Assembly: GCA_950295325.1 (NCBI GenBank)
Contig: OX485808.1
Span: 18,186,527-18,250,526, forward strand
DNA from: Polytrichum commune
Taxonomy: Eukaryota; Streptophyta; Polytrichopsida; Polytrichales; Polytrichaceae
Direction of reading: 5' to 3'
DNA: 64,000 bases
The position numbers and the translations under genes are program-made. The notes below the pieces were generated by a model. That model was not told where the DNA came from. It saw only the letters and a list, made by a program, of their open reading frames with translations, and ran no database searches. This document shows positions 33,880-46,618 of this stretch, piece after piece (the first letter of the stretch is position 1; each line of letters starts with the position of its first letter).

Positions 33880-34490
33880 AGTGTGGACTCTTCATACCAC
33901 ATATGATCTAACGTGAGTGTAGAAAGGGGTATTATTTGAGGCATTTGCGTACATCTGCATACAAATGACAATGTGGTGGTGGTGGTGAGGCCGTCACTGC
34001 ACCGTTCCACACTCTTCTTTATTGTTTTAGATAGGGGGGGGGGGGTGATGTGTCATAAGTATGGGTGCAAAGGGTTGGGACTGCATTTTGAAGTAAAGGT
34101 AGGTGTCCAAAAGGGGGGGCCCTATGATTTAAAGAAAAAATTGACAATAGATGTGCTAGTTTCATCTACTTACCTTAATAAGCAAATGACATGTGTTTTA
34201 GGGTCAAATTATTATGAGTGATATCCTATAATTGAAAAACTTGTTTCAAAAATGACTCTCATTGGAAGGCGAAAGTGGAATGTTTATGTAAAAACTAAAA
34301 GGCCTATTTATTTCATGATTTATATTTTGTGCATGTAGTGGAGGCATTTATCACATTAAATTGGAAAACTTAGTACAAATATATATGAGTCGTTTTATGG
34401 GCTAATGTTAGTATGTATATTTATGTTTTTCTATATGACTTTCTTGGGTATACTAGGGATTTTAATATCATAGTCACCCATGCACAATGT
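33880..34490. mobile_element. MITE, family F copy 2 (right end lost)
   Basis: Starts GTGTGGACTCTTCATACC and follows copy 1 to about TCATAGTCACCCATGCAC near 34480. The right terminus is not recognisable. A further left-end fragment starts immediately after (CAGGGGGTGCACTATGCT, 34508-34620), so two copies seem to be joined. A G-run of about 12 lies inside at 34037-34048. Confidence 0.65.
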
Positions 34491-34619
34491 CATCAATATT
34501 TAGGCCCAGGGGGTGCACTATGCTAAACATGTACAACTGTACGTGAGTGCACAAAATGGGTATTAATTTGAACTTCACTGCACTACGTATACATATGCCA
34601 CAAATTAAAACTTGTATTT

Positions 34620-35447
34620 ATGTACATGTATGGAAGACCTTTAAAACATAAAGTAGTGTCACTAGACTTTCAAGCATATTAAGTTTGAAATGTGACGTGA
34701 CTTATGTAGACTCTAGAGGTAGGGGATTCTTGAAATTTCAGAAGTACTTCTATTAGTTGATTGAATGGCAATCTAGCTTTATCTGAAGATTGATTGACTC
34801 GGATTAAGGCTAGTATTTTTATTTTTTATTTTTTTGGTGTACATAGTGTCACATGTATTTATACCAATGAAAATTTACATATATTGTCAATTTTTACAAA
34901 AAAACCTTGTATATAGGAGTTTTTTTACGCACATGATTCTTGGGTTTCATGAAAGGTGCCACCCCCCATTCCCAAATACTAGGTTGCCTTTTCCGCCTCT
35001 ATTCCATGTAAATTACCTTGGGTCAAACCAAATCACACAAACTTATAACTTTGTTTCTTCATTTCTATAGCAACCACAAAACATAATTCATAGATTTAAA
35101 AAATCTACAATGTCGATAAATTAGCATGGGGCAACCTAATTGCACATATCTGTGTAGATGATTCACCAGTGCAATAACATTGATTCAAAATCTTGCTCTT
35201 TGAGAGAGACATTGACCCTAAACCCTTCACATCCTCCTCTTCTTCATTTGACAACATAATACCCCCAGATGTCAACCTAGAAGTGTTAAGACATGTGACT
35301 CTAATTTGTATTGAAATCATTTAAGCCTTAGATCATGGCTACTAGTACTTTATAGTTTTCTTTAATATGTATTTAAAGCAGTCGACTTAACCATGCTTAT
35401 ACACCATATGGCCCCGGATAGGTCACTTTAAGTGCATTTTGAACTCA
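34620..35447. other. Intergenic, nothing recognised
   Basis: AT-rich sequence between two family F elements. No supported coding sequence. Confidence 0.45.
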
Positions 35448-36151
35448 GGGGGTGGATTCTTCATATAATGTATGAACTAACGTGAATGTAAGAAGTTCTA
35501 TTAATAGAAATAATGACATACATAATATACATAAGGAAGAGATTTTTTTAGTGTGTACATTTAAAAAGGTTATTAAGAATTTTGAAGTGATAGTAAATGT
35601 ATAAATAAGGGCCCTAAGGTTTAGAGATTTTTTTGACAATAAATGTGTTAGTTTTATCCAAATCACATCATCATCCATTGTTGTCAAATGCTATTAGTCC
35701 TTAATGATTACCTTGTTCATTCTTATTAGGGTTTGCATTTGGGTTCTAGGTTTTACAAACTGGATGCTCTTGGGTAGCTCATGGGCTCTCCTTGAGTTTT
35801 TCTCTTTGGGTTATGGTTGAGTTATTGTGTTCTTGTCTTTGTTTGTTGGATGCAATCATTTACATGCTATGGATGAAAAAATAGGTTCAATGACTTTCTC
35901 ATTGGAAAGTAAAATTGAATTCTGTAAGTAATAAATGCCTATTTAATTTAGGATTTATATTTTTCATATTTAGTGGAGGTATTTATAGAATTAAATTGAA
36001 AAGCTTAGTATAAATACATGAATCCATTTTCTAACTTGCCGTTAGTACATATAGATTCGTTTTCCTCCATAAAGTTCCCGTATAAAGGGGGTTTAATTTC
36101 ATAGTGACCCACACACATCATTTAGGTTTCCAATGCAAAGTGCACCCCCCC
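35448..36151. mobile_element. MITE, family F copy 3
   Basis: Left end GGGGGTGGATTCTTCATATA; right end GCAAAGTGCACCCCCCC. The interior parallels copy 1 throughout (for example CATAATATACATAAGG and TTTAATTTCATAGTGACCCA). About 704 bp, non-coding. Confidence 0.75.
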
Positions 36152-36337
36152 AAGTTGGTTACGATGTATTTGATGAGTCCTAGATATATTTTCCTCAGCC
36201 AACCTTGATTGTTGAGAGCTTGAATTAGTGACCTCCCCGTGTTTGAGATGGCATGTGTCACCACTTCAAGAGAAAAAAATCCTTCTATAGATAAATTTAT
36301 AGCTTCTGCATCTCAACTTCAATTTTGAAGCTTGAAA

Positions 36338-36687
36338 CTCGGGGGGGGGGGGGGGTAGTGTGTTAAAAAGTTAAGGATATAGGTGCAAACAACCACTATT
36401 TTATAGGGGGGTATTACTTTCAATTCTTTTTTTTTTTTCACATGCTATCATTATGTAAATTTCTACTTTGGGTTAATAGAAAAATGGCTTGCATTACTTA
36501 TAATTCCAAATTACTTATTATTCCATATCCTATAGTACTTTAAAGATGCCCAGTGCCATTTTTGATACCCTATATTACTCTTAAGTCCATTTATAAATTT
36601 TAGCCCTCATGTTTTTTAAATACCCTATCATTTGTTCGCACGTATATTGCTACTCCAACCAATGACTACCCCCCCCCCCCCCCGGAG
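36338..36687 (-). mobile_element. hAT-like MITE with G-run ends, copy 2 (inverted)
   Basis: 350 bp, from CTCGGGG to CCCGGAG, inverted relative to copy 1. Exact 8-bp target duplication GCTTGAAA at 36330-36337 and 36688-36695. Both G/C runs are about 15 long. Confidence 0.92.
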
Positions 36688-37253
36688 GCTTGAAATGACA
36701 TTATTCGTGATTTGCAATTGGAAACCAGATGAGATCTGGAAAATGAAATGATCCGATTCAATGAAGTTGGAAGTGCGGTGCACTTACAACAGGCCTCATA
36801 CCTTAACAATGATGTACAAGTGTGCGAAAATGCAATTATGGTAAAGGCACCCATTTCTCAAACGTGAAGCAAGTGAATCTATACATGTGGATATCAAATG
36901 GAATATATTTTTAATGAAAGACAAATGAATGAGGACTTCTGATGCTTTTGGGTCATTCACCAACAAAACTGAGCCCTTATGAATATTGCATATAGAATTC
37001 CCAAAACCCACACTTTTGGCCTGCTGGAAGCCTCTTTCAATTTGCTCACAAGAAACATTTGATTTTTGATTACGCCAATAATAGTTGATATACTCAACGC
37101 TCAAAGTGACATTTTTAGCGTTGTTCACCTTGTGTTTGAAACTTTGAGTATTTCTTCCCTATGCAACCACGTATGAATAGGTGACCACACCTCTGGATCA
37201 GCCCCTCAACATTCAGGCCATTCAGACTTTACAAGGAGCATGGGTCAGTGCCA
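36688..37253. other. Intergenic, nothing recognised
   Basis: A 110-codon minus-strand frame (36796-37128) has no recognised domain and no splice support. Confidence 0.4.
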
Positions 37254-37480
37254 CTACACTACATATGATATTCAATGTGACTCACTTAGTATTTGGCGTT
37301 ACACAATGCTATATATTTCTACTATTGATGTAGTTTTCTACCAAGCAAAGTTGTTAGTGTTATATGACTCCCAAACAACCAATCTGACATTTGTTGATCA
37401 AATATGAGACACATAGTAATTAGATATAGCATTCTGTAATTCCAAATAGCAAGTGACACCAAATACGATATTTAGTGTAG
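37254..37480 (+). mobile_element. MITE, family B copy 1
   Basis: 227 bp, left end CTACACTACATATGATATTC, right end CGATATTTAGTGTAG. The interior includes CCAAACAACCAATCTGACAT, shared with the copies at 38823 and 17951. Non-coding. Confidence 0.8.
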
Positions 37481-37559
37481 TTCTTTGCTACTAAACAGGG
37501 GCTACAAGGTAGAATTTAGACATCTGAATCTCTTACTCTGGACAATAGAATTAGATACA

Positions 37560-37820
37560 TAGGCTCAGCCTTGTATTGACAAAGAAGCAATCATGGCAAC
37601 AATCTGCGATCCTTGCAGAATTGTCGCCGTGAACAACAATTCTAAGCAACTCCACCACACTCTGGTGTTGCTCGGAAGTCTGTTTCTATCTAAACAACAT
37701 CATCTATCTCAACCGTCCTCCCCCTCAACTGGAGCCACTTTCTTCGCTCTCAACATTAAACCCCGCAGTCCTCATCAGCTGGAACTCGCAGTGCCCGCAA
37801 GGGTGTAAACCAATGTTGCT
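37560..37820. other. GC-richer patch of uncertain nature
   Basis: Codon-like composition on both strands. The plus frame 37593-37808 (MATICDPCRIVAVNNNSK...) has no recognised domain. The C-rich stretch TCCTCCCCCTCAACTGGAG resembles the polypurine or LTR-adjacent part of copia elements when read in reverse. Not resolved. Confidence 0.2.
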
Positions 37821-38159
37821 CTGGTACATGCATGGTATCAATTATCAAGATGAACAATGGTGTCAAAGAAGCTACCCGTAGGCATGAAAATTGTAGTATG
37901 CCAATCATATATTGATATTTGGTGGGTATGACAAAGAGAGAATCTTTGTATATCCGAGCTACTATTTGGGTTAATTCTAAACCATATTGATAAGAGGGTG
38001 ATTTTCCCTACTAGGTTCTTTCATGTTATTTGGGTTACTGACATCTGAATGGTGTCGAAAACAAAAAAATGCTTTCAAATATCCATACCCTACCGGTATC
38101 AGTAAAATGTGAAATCCGCGTTACAGACACCCGAATGGTTTAAGAAAAAAAAGACAATA

Positions 38160-38395
38160 CCAGTTCAATGCTGGTGTAGACCGGGGAGAAGCTCTCCGTG
38201 TTGAAGTCTGCGCCTTTAAGGAATCTCTTCACCTTGCCCGTCGTCGGTCACAAGCTTTTCCACGAGCTCTTGGCGTTCACGAGATTGCTCTCGGCGACCA
38301 CGGCCCCGTCCTCTCTTCCCATGCTGCTCCTGCTCTCACCGTCCTCCCGCAAGCTGGACACTGCAAAATTGGGAGAGTTTTCGGCCATAGCTGCG
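38160..38395 (-). pseudogene. Possible gene fragment, minus strand
   Basis: From ATG at 38388 the minus strand reads MAENSPNFAVSSLRED and continues open to a TGA about 48 codons on, after which the same frame continues (PTTGKVKRFLKGADFN). The patch is GC-rich against AT-rich flanks and looks coding. I do not recognise the protein. It may be a truncated copy of a cellular gene moved by a transposon. Confidence 0.3.
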
Positions 38396-38822
38396 CTGTT
38401 TCACAGAGATTAGAAAACCAAAGCTCGTGTGCCGGGGAGTTGGAATGCATCTGGATGCAATGCCCAGCATGCAGGCATTCCATGCCCTGTTCATTGTGAA
38501 GGATTGATTGATAATCGTACATCTCTCTCTCTCTCCGACATCACAACAACACAATGACAAGGTGTTTACACCCTAAACCCTGAGACCTGTGCAGAGAGAA
38601 TGGCAAAATAAGACCATTTGGAACTTATTTTTCAACATACGAAAGAACTTAATCCACTGGGCAAGCACATTTTTTTCAAAGCTAAGAATTTGCATCGGGA
38701 ATTCCTCCTTCCCAACGTGCATGCCAGTTTCATACAGAACTCACTGAACCATGATTGCCTAAATAGACTCTAACTACCACGTGGCATGGTGGCATTGGTG
38801 GAGAGCGGCACCAAATCATATG

Positions 38823-39045
38823 GTACACTAATTATTGTGTTTAGAGTCACTTAATATTTGGAGCTAAGCTATGCTCATTGCTGTATCTATTTACTATATA
38901 TCTCATATTTTATCAACAAATGACAAATTGGTTGTTTGGACGTTATAGAACATAAAAAATGTTACTTGGTAAAAGATTACATCAATAATAATTCCAAATT
39001 GTAACTCCGAAGAGTGAGTGACACTAAACACAATACTTAGTGCAG
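38823..39045 (+). mobile_element. MITE, family B copy 2
   Basis: 223 bp, left end GTACACTAATTATTGTGTTT, right end CACAATACTTAGTGCAG. Interior matches the element at 37254 in inverted-end context (AAATTGGTTGTTTGGACGTT). Confidence 0.75.
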
Positions 39046-39500
39046 TAACCTGGCTGGAGCAGTCGATTGAAATTGCTTCACCTCTGTGCCAACTTTCCCA
39101 CTGTTATTAACACCAGCAACTGTGTCTGGACCCCACAAAACAGTAAATAGATCATGCCATGAAACGTCAGAATTCAACCATGAATAAGTGTGCCATAACA
39201 AGGAGCCACGAGTGTGGATGCCAAGATGACGATCATGTGATCTAAGTACCACGCGGCATGGTCTTGTTGGTGGAGAGAGCACTAAACCCTATGTGGCACC
39301 CTAACCACACCTTACTGTAGTTATCTGCCTGGAGCTGTTGATTATCTGTACCAACTTCGCCAATGTTAGTAACACCAGAAACTGCGTCTGGATCCCACAA
39401 AACAGTAAGCAGATCATGCCATGATGTGAAAACAGTCAGAATTCACCCATGAAGATAAGTAAGTGTGCCATAACAACTTGACTCAAGCACGAGTGTGGAG
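39046..39500 (-). repeat. Direct duplication of a coding-like fragment
   Basis: Two related segments, about 39050-39220 and 39330-39500, share GATCATGCCATGA and CCCACAAAACAGTAA. On the minus strand both translate in the same sense: SWHDLFTVLWGPDTVAGVNN in the first and SWHDLLTVLWDPDAVSGVTN in the second, so the differences preserve a protein-like string. The protein is not recognised and there is no long ORF. Confidence 0.5.
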
Positions 39501-42500
39501 GCAGAATGAAATTCATGCCACCACTTCTCCAATTGATGAGTCGCAATATCACATGCATGTACAAAATATTCCATAGTCAGTATATTACTACCATGCACTG
39601 AACTTACACCACCTGTTCATACAACATCTCAATATAGGAGGTTCCTTACAGGTTGACCAGACGAGTTTGAGAATGTAGCTGTTGGGATTCTGCATCACGA
39701 GACTTCCTCATGTTTGAAGTTAACCCGAACTTAAATGGAAGCTTGTGGTGTTGACACGCTTGAACCACTCCGAAGTTCCTCCTCAGCCAAATCTTCTGAT
39801 CTCTCATTCCACATGCCATCCTCCAAACTCATTTAAATTTCAGAGTCACAAAGTGAGGGTGTTGCAGGATGAGAAAAACATTGGATTCAGCTGGGGAAGA
39901 ACTTCAGGATGGTTCAGGCGCATCTGACAACACAGACTGCCATCACCCACAATAAGATCTTCTCAACCTGCAGATACGCCCTGCTGATGGATGATGAACT
40001 ATATGTATGTGAACAAAAACCGCAGCACTGGCAAACTACTTGAAGAGATTCATGGAAGGCTGGATGGCAGACACTGGAAGAAGCGCATCACTTTATATGG
40101 GCTCGGAAGAGAGCCATGGGAGTAATAAGGAGTGCGTAATAAGTAATAAGTTAAGGGAGTATTGTTTACAATATTCGCTCGGCAAAACGTCTCGCTCGTC
40201 CTCAGAACAGCTTTTGCAAGACAAAGTCTTATGCGAGCAAAGGAAGCTATCCCTCTCCCTCTATCTTTTCGTCAGATAGTAGGACAGATGATTTTTGGTT
40301 GTTGGCAAGTAAGCCAGCTTCCCAACATGCAGGGCATTCACTGGCTAAACAGCCGAAATATCCGACATGGACAACTTGGAATCTTCCGTAATTTGCACTC
40401 TTTCCAACCACGTTTCCATTTTGCTCACATAGGGTGCCGAAACGTATCTTTAAGTGCTGAATATACAGCTACCATTATCAGATTGATAACATTTCAATAC
40501 ATGATTTCCATTAGAAATTAACAGGGGATTTCAATGCCCTAAAGTATGTGAGATGTGAATTTATATATGACATGTGCAAAATTGGTAAGGTTTCCAAGCA
40601 CTATAGTGGATGACCCAAATCATCACGGGTCCATTATTGGAATCCAGTGGATTTGATGTCATATTCGTTCGTCAACTTTGTGACATTTTAAGCTCCGCTG
40701 AGAGAAAGTATCATATTTGTGACATTGTTGTGCTCAACAAGTCGACATTAACACAGTCAAAACGCATTAGCAAACCTTCTCCACTGGTTGTGCAAGATTT
40801 TAGGAGAATGGTTTGGGGTGGGGTTATGATGGTTTTAGCTTGTTTTACCCTATACACAATGCCATGAGTCTTTATAGGGAGTACTCCACCACGCACTTTG
40901 GATTTGTGAAACTTGGTCAAAATCATGTAGATCAAAATCCTGGTGAAATTTGTAGAAGTGTGATTGATTTATCCCAATTGAATTAAACTAACCAAATCTA
41001 GACTCAATTTGTGATGTGAATTTGTGGGTGGCTCCCTACACAGTCACTACACAACATTCCGGATGTAAGGACACCCCAACCCTCAAACATAACATCTTGA
41101 AAACCCATGGTATAATTTATAATTATCAATACACCCCCCCCCCAAAAAAAAAATGGCGTTTGTAGCTATGGGTGTAGAGGTCCTCCAATTTTGTGTGTGC
41201 TTTGTCATATGTTGGTGTTCATAGATCTATCTGCAACTTTTGGGTCAATTTAATATTTTATTAAAGGATTTTCTTTTAACCTCGAGTTTGCATTAACATA
41301 TATTGTGTGCAAAGTGGACAACTACAGTAGATCACATTCATGTCCAAGCATTGATGTGAGTTTATTAAATCAATCCATTTTTTGAATTACTGAGTTATAT
41401 ACAATAGATGTTGGTATGTAAGGTATGCAGGATTATCAATTTACTCATTTAATTAAATGGACACCTATATTTGAGTGGTGTGTGGTTTGTTGTGGATCTA
41501 AGAATGGACACCAAAAAAACATGTGTTTGAAAGAGATTGACTAAGTACTTAAATTTGTTGACCATACTAAGCTCATTAATTAGCATAATTAGGGGGACTT
41601 ATATAAAATATAATGATCATTTGATGAGAAAGAGAATCTTCAATATGTTAATGAATAAGATATTAGATTCTATATGCACTCTAGAAGTTATGAGGAAACA
41701 ACTACTTCCACGACTTGGATTTGCTAGTCATCTTGGACTAATTTTGTATTTCAAATTGAGATTTAAGTATATTTGGACAAACATGTTGTCCAAAATTAAT
41801 CTGAGGTGCACATGAAGGTCAAAATCATCACAAGGACATCTCAACCAGGTGCATGTTTGTGGCGTTGCTAATGTGCAAGTGGGGTTCTCATGTTCGCTAG
41901 AATGCAGCGCATGGGTTGTTGATATGTATGTGGTGTTTATACTTTTGATGTTGTGTCATTGACCAATGAACCTTTGCAATGGCCACTCACATAGCATACT
42001 ACATTGAATACATTGGGTCTCCCATTGTGTGAGTCCCAGTCTCTTGCATATGCTCCAATGCACAATCACACACCCTTCGCCAACCACATGCAATATAATG
42101 GTTGTGTGTGGGTATGCCTCTCATATACTGCGCCATGTACGCCCTTCACATTTTTTTATACAGTAAGGTCCACTGATAAAAATAAAAAGTTATACTTCTC
42201 ACTATTGCTTCTGGCATTGGCCAACACACATGTACCTCATTCATGGCAACATACACGATGAATAGGTTAGCACAAATACCTTCGATGTCACAAGACAAGT
42301 GTGATTTATCGAATGCAACCCATGTTCATGACATAATATCCATATGGACGACTCTGCCAATATACGCAAAACCAACCATCACAGACCATAGCAATGTCGA
42401 CTGTGGATGCATAAGTTTGATTGCACAAGTTTTGTGTACACTTGGGATGAGTCTGCGCATGTATGTTGTCATTCACAACAGATCTTTGACACTTTTGGCA

Positions 42501-43400
42501 AATACTTTGTGATGAGCCAACAAATTGTGCACTATGTAGACTGTGTATCATAAAAGAAAATAAAAGTAACGCCCATAGCTAGGTACCGGTGTGAATGTGA
42601 GCCCGTTAGCATGATGTTGATTATGGTATTTTGTGATGCAACATAAGGTGTTATGCCTCTTGACTGTGTATCACATATAATCTGCAAAATGAGGAGACAT
42701 TATCGCTAGACCCGACAATATGGAGAGCCATCCATCATGGAGCATGCCTCTCCTGTTCAAGGGTCGACAAACCCTTTTGGAAACCCACAAGTAGTTTTTT
42801 TGCCATCTGGCTATCAAGGGACATACAGTCAAAAGACAACCGCAAGTGACGGCCTCTTGTATGCCTTTGGACAATACCTCATGTGCTCTTCATACTTAGT
42901 AAATACGGCTACCATGTTGACATCAAATAGTCATGTGGTGATGATGTGTGGTCCTCACTACATACATGCAGATGCAGATGTCAGTATGAACAATCAACAT
43001 CGCCTTGTAAATATATGCACAATGTAGAAACATAATTAGTCTTGTTTAGAATCTTAATATAAGATTTAAGAGGCTAAGAGTGCAGACTGTGTGATTAATA
43101 AAGAGATTAGACAAAAATGGAGGATTATGGTGAAAACCACGATTTTATCTTGTGACAATAGGGATAGGTGAAACATTGGCTTATATTTCCTGCTTGCTCA
43201 CTAGCAACACCAAATCATGCGCCCCATGAATCATTCAACAAGCCTGGTAGGGTTCAAATTTGGACTGGCATCATGATGCTTGGATTTACTTAACCAACCT
43301 TACTCCCCTAATTTGGCGATTAACTCACAGTGCTAGCTACAATCAAAGGTCGGACACTGAGATGAATTATACCTTATCTATGCACTTACAATAGTACACT
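39501..43400. other. Gene-poor stretch
   Basis: No gene or complete mobile element is recognised. Frames such as 40162-40521 (+), 40610-40867 (+) and 42737-43027 (+) lack known motifs. A C-run followed by an A-run lies at about 41132-41151. Confidence 0.4.
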
Positions 43401-43404
43401 CTCA

Positions 43405-43584
43405 ATGGGTTATAGGCTTGGTAGCAATGCCATTTGGATTGTGGGGCATGGAGGTGATTCTCTCCGGGAGGCATCGTTGTTAGGTTTTCAGATTATGGGT
43501 TATAGGGTTGGTAGCAATGCCATTTGGATTGTGGGGCATGGGGGTGATTCTCTCTGGGAGGCATCGTTGTTAGGTTTTCAGATT
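43405..43584 (+). repeat. Two tandem 90 bp units within an open frame
   Basis: A 90 bp unit beginning ATGGGTTATAGGCTTGGTAG is repeated almost exactly at 43405-43494 and 43495-43584, with four or so differences. The unit keeps frame, so the 86-codon ORF 43405-43665 contains two 30-residue repeats (GYRLGSNAIWIVGHGGDSL...). No known domain. Confidence 0.85.
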
Positions 43585-43884
43585 GTGGATCTGAGGGCAC
43601 TTTGTGGTGTCGATGCCGAGCTTGCTAATGTGTATGGTATTTTTAGTAGGTTGTCAGACGAATAAGAGTTAGGATTCCGGTGCTGGTGGATACATACCAA
43701 AACAAAACAAAGCAAATCTCAATGGAGAAGTGATTTCCACTGCAGTCTGCACTTTGCGCGAAATCTACAATACAAGCAACCAAAATTAAGCCCAACATAC
43801 CTTCCTAAAAAATCTACATGTAGTAATGACCTTTCTCCTCACCCTTTGCGACTTACTCACTTCTTACTTGAGGAGGGTTGTGGG

Positions 43885-44382
43885 GGAGAGAGGGAATTAT
43901 ATCATATCACAAGCGTACCTCTCATCCATCTAACATAAAAACTTGATCTCCTCTAGGTTTGTTGCCAATTCATTTCAAATAACTTTGAGTACACTAATTC
44001 GGGGTCGTTAAATCTATTTCCAATGTCAAATCAACTAACTATATTCGTTAATTTGGGACTTTTTCGGCATTTTGAGACAATTACAAATATAAGAACATGG
44101 ATAAAATCACACAGATATTGGAGAATGTTGTAAGATGCAAATACTTTGAAGCGGGTGGTCATATCAAGAACCCAATTAAGAACTCATATCAAGATGGTTT
44201 AGGTAGGACAACCCAAACATTAGACCATGTTGTTGTGGTCCATATATTAATTTGAGACAAGAGAAAGTCTCAAATTAACGAATATAGTCTTCAAGAAGTA
44301 ACTTTCGGGCTGCATACAAGTTTTATGGCTTTTGTGTTGGATGAAAGAGAGACATGCTCGTATACAATAATTCCTTCTCTCC
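43885..44382. mobile_element. Mutator-like MITE, copy 1
   Basis: A 498 bp element whose ends are inverted: left GGAGAGAGGGAATTAT and reverse of right GGAGAGAAGGAATTAT. An exact 9-bp target duplication, GGTTGTGGG, flanks it (43876-43884 and 44383-44391). The inverted ends extend about 60 bp through a CCATC(T)AACATAAAAAC-like segment. An inner inverted pair (TATTCGTTAATTTGGGACTT and TCTCAAATTAACGAATA) also exists. Non-coding. Confidence 0.88.
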
Positions 44383-44825
44383 GGTTGTGGGGGGCTTGTG
44401 GTGCCTACCACCCAACTCGACCCCCTCAGCTGGTAGGTTCACTATGATATTATGAATTAACGGCTAGGTGGCGTTGTCGGGCTTCTGCTTATTACAATGA
44501 ATTCGGAGACCCGACCGCTAGTTACAGATGATGCATTTGAATTTAAGAAATAACCGGTTGAAGTTCAAGACTTCAGGAAAATTGCCGATTATTTTCGGGG
44601 AATCTATGAAATATACCAAAAATATTTATAGAAAAATCCAGAAGATCATACCATGTAACTGACTGGACTTGGAAACTGTAGGATCTCAACTTATTTTTCT
44701 CAAAGTCCACCCCCGACATTGTGGCTAGATCTACAGTTGAGCTTCAAGCTACTAGCTCCCTTGACCCTTAACTTCCTGAGACCTGTTTGGGCTTAAAAAT
44801 GACTCCTAAAGGCAAATTCATCTAA

Positions 44826-45892
44826 AAGTCGAAACGATGATGTGCATGTTTTACAATTACTAACCAAACTCTAGATCTAGTCCAATGACCAAAAAGTATA
44901 TGTGAAGTTGGAAGTGCCCACAATAGGGCCACATACCTCAGAGTACAGATTCTTTTGAGCGCATATTCAACACCCCACTGTTGGTTTGTCAATTCGACAT
45001 GCATGCGAAGATAGGAGGCCCAGGCAGCTTCACTCGTCTCCCAATCACAAATCTGCAAACAACTTACGAGGAATTAGATCCACTGACTAATTAACATACT
45101 CACATTACCACCATAGCATCCATATCATATTATACCAAAGATGACTCTCTGTTCCAACATAAGAACAATTGAATTTCTCCCCAAACTCACCACACATCAT
45201 TCTTACATTGCTTGAGACTACTCCATCACATGTGGAAACTACCTACATTCCAACATTAGGGAAAGATGAAACAGAGCATCTTCTACACTAGCCTCACTAG
45301 TTCACAAGGCTTCCACTTTGTGGATTGTCAAAGACAGAGCTTGTCATCATGCAATCTTAGGAACTAAATTATACACTCCACCATCTAAGCTTACTCACAG
45401 GAATTTCAATCTGTATCATGTATCCTCACATTCTCACTGGGACTATACTCACGATTGTTGAAGATAGAGCTTGTCTTGAAGACACCGGTTCAAGGAATTG
45501 GAGCCCGCTCATAGAAGCCTCTGCGTGTGTCTATCTCTCTCTCTCTTGGTTGGAGAAACCTTGCAAGCAAGTGGTAAGGATCACATCAAGTTTGGAACAG
45601 GAATAGTGGGAGGTGGCGATTCATGAGGGTTCAAGTTCGACCTTATACTTTTGCTCGGACACAGTGTGTGGGATCGACGGCTCTCTGTAATTTGTCAAAT
45701 CGTCTTTGAATTCGGTGTCGGAGAGGGTAACTTACGTGTGGACTTGGACCCGTATTCTAAATTCCAACGTGACGGTAACTACACTACTTAATTTTGTTGG
45801 TGTGGATTATTATTTGGAAATATATGTTTGCTGAGATTATCAGTTTTTGTACCTGTTATTGTGGGTTGAAAGTCAGCATGGGTAGAAAATAC
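44826..45892 (-). repeat. Duplicated 1.07 kb segment, copy 1 (carries a gene 5' end)
   Basis: Aligns along its whole length with 49272-50338. Shared landmarks include GGAAGTGCCCACAATAGGGC and GGTTGGAGAAACCTTGCAAG. The copies begin at AAGTYGAAACGAT and end at GGGTAGAAAATAC, with unrelated sequence outside, so this is a discrete duplicated unit and not a larger segment duplication. The two copies are in the same orientation and enclose the foldback and one G-run MITE. Confidence 0.85.
44937..45512 (-). CDS. Two-exon 5' gene fragment, unrecognised
   Basis: On the minus strand ATG at 45512 starts 20 codons (MSGLQFLEPVSSRQALSSTI) ending at a good donor (AACAATC|GTGAGT, exon border 45453). A 400 bp intron ends in GTTTGCAG, and a second exon (45052-44937) continues in the same phase with ICDWETSEAAWASYLRM and ends at a donor (TCTGAG|GTATGT). 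The matched phases and three good splice signals make this more than chance. No third exon is visible below 44937, so the gene is truncated. I do not recognise the protein. Confidence 0.4.
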
Positions 45893-46618
45893 CATAGTTT
45901 GTGGAAAGATCCTAGTTGTTTGTTCATCACTCACGATTAGTTTGGTTTAGAAGGCCATTATCTGCAATGAGCCTCTTCATGCTATTCAAGGTCATGCTCA
46001 TATCACAATAGTTACGAATGACAAAATAACTTAGTAACATTAGTCATCTAAAAATAAGGTTTCAATCTTCACCAACATGATCCATTAGTGTCACATTCGA
46101 ATTCAAAGTTAAAACAAGTCTACAAAATCCGACCTATATATTGTTTAGGTCCTACTTGGATTAAATCAACCATCAACTATGAGATTACCATGTTGAGTGC
46201 ATCTTTTGGTATGTCATAACTCTATGCATTGAATACTAGGATGTGGATTGAAACTTTTATGACTTAATGTAATGTCTATTCAAGCACATTAGATAATCAC
46301 AAGTTTCTTGTGGAAGACCTATCCCTCATACATTGAATTACAATGTGTAAATTTAAACCAACTTCAATTATAGTACACCAGATTGACTATAAATCATAAT
46401 AAGGTTATAAACATACTTGGTGCAATAGCCTATCCTCGTTGAAATGTTTTTAACATATAATTAATGCAAACCTTGTAGTTTAGATACAGATAAGAATCAA
46501 ACAAGTTGTGTTATTCAAAAAGACATAAAACCACCAAAGCCACGCTATGCACCTAATCAAATCTCATGATTTGCTAAGGTAACAAAGAGGTCATCTTAGG
46601 AGTCGGTATTAAATATAC
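45893..46618. other. Intergenic, nothing recognised
   Basis: AT-rich spacer between the duplicated segment and the foldback. No gene is seen. Confidence 0.5.
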
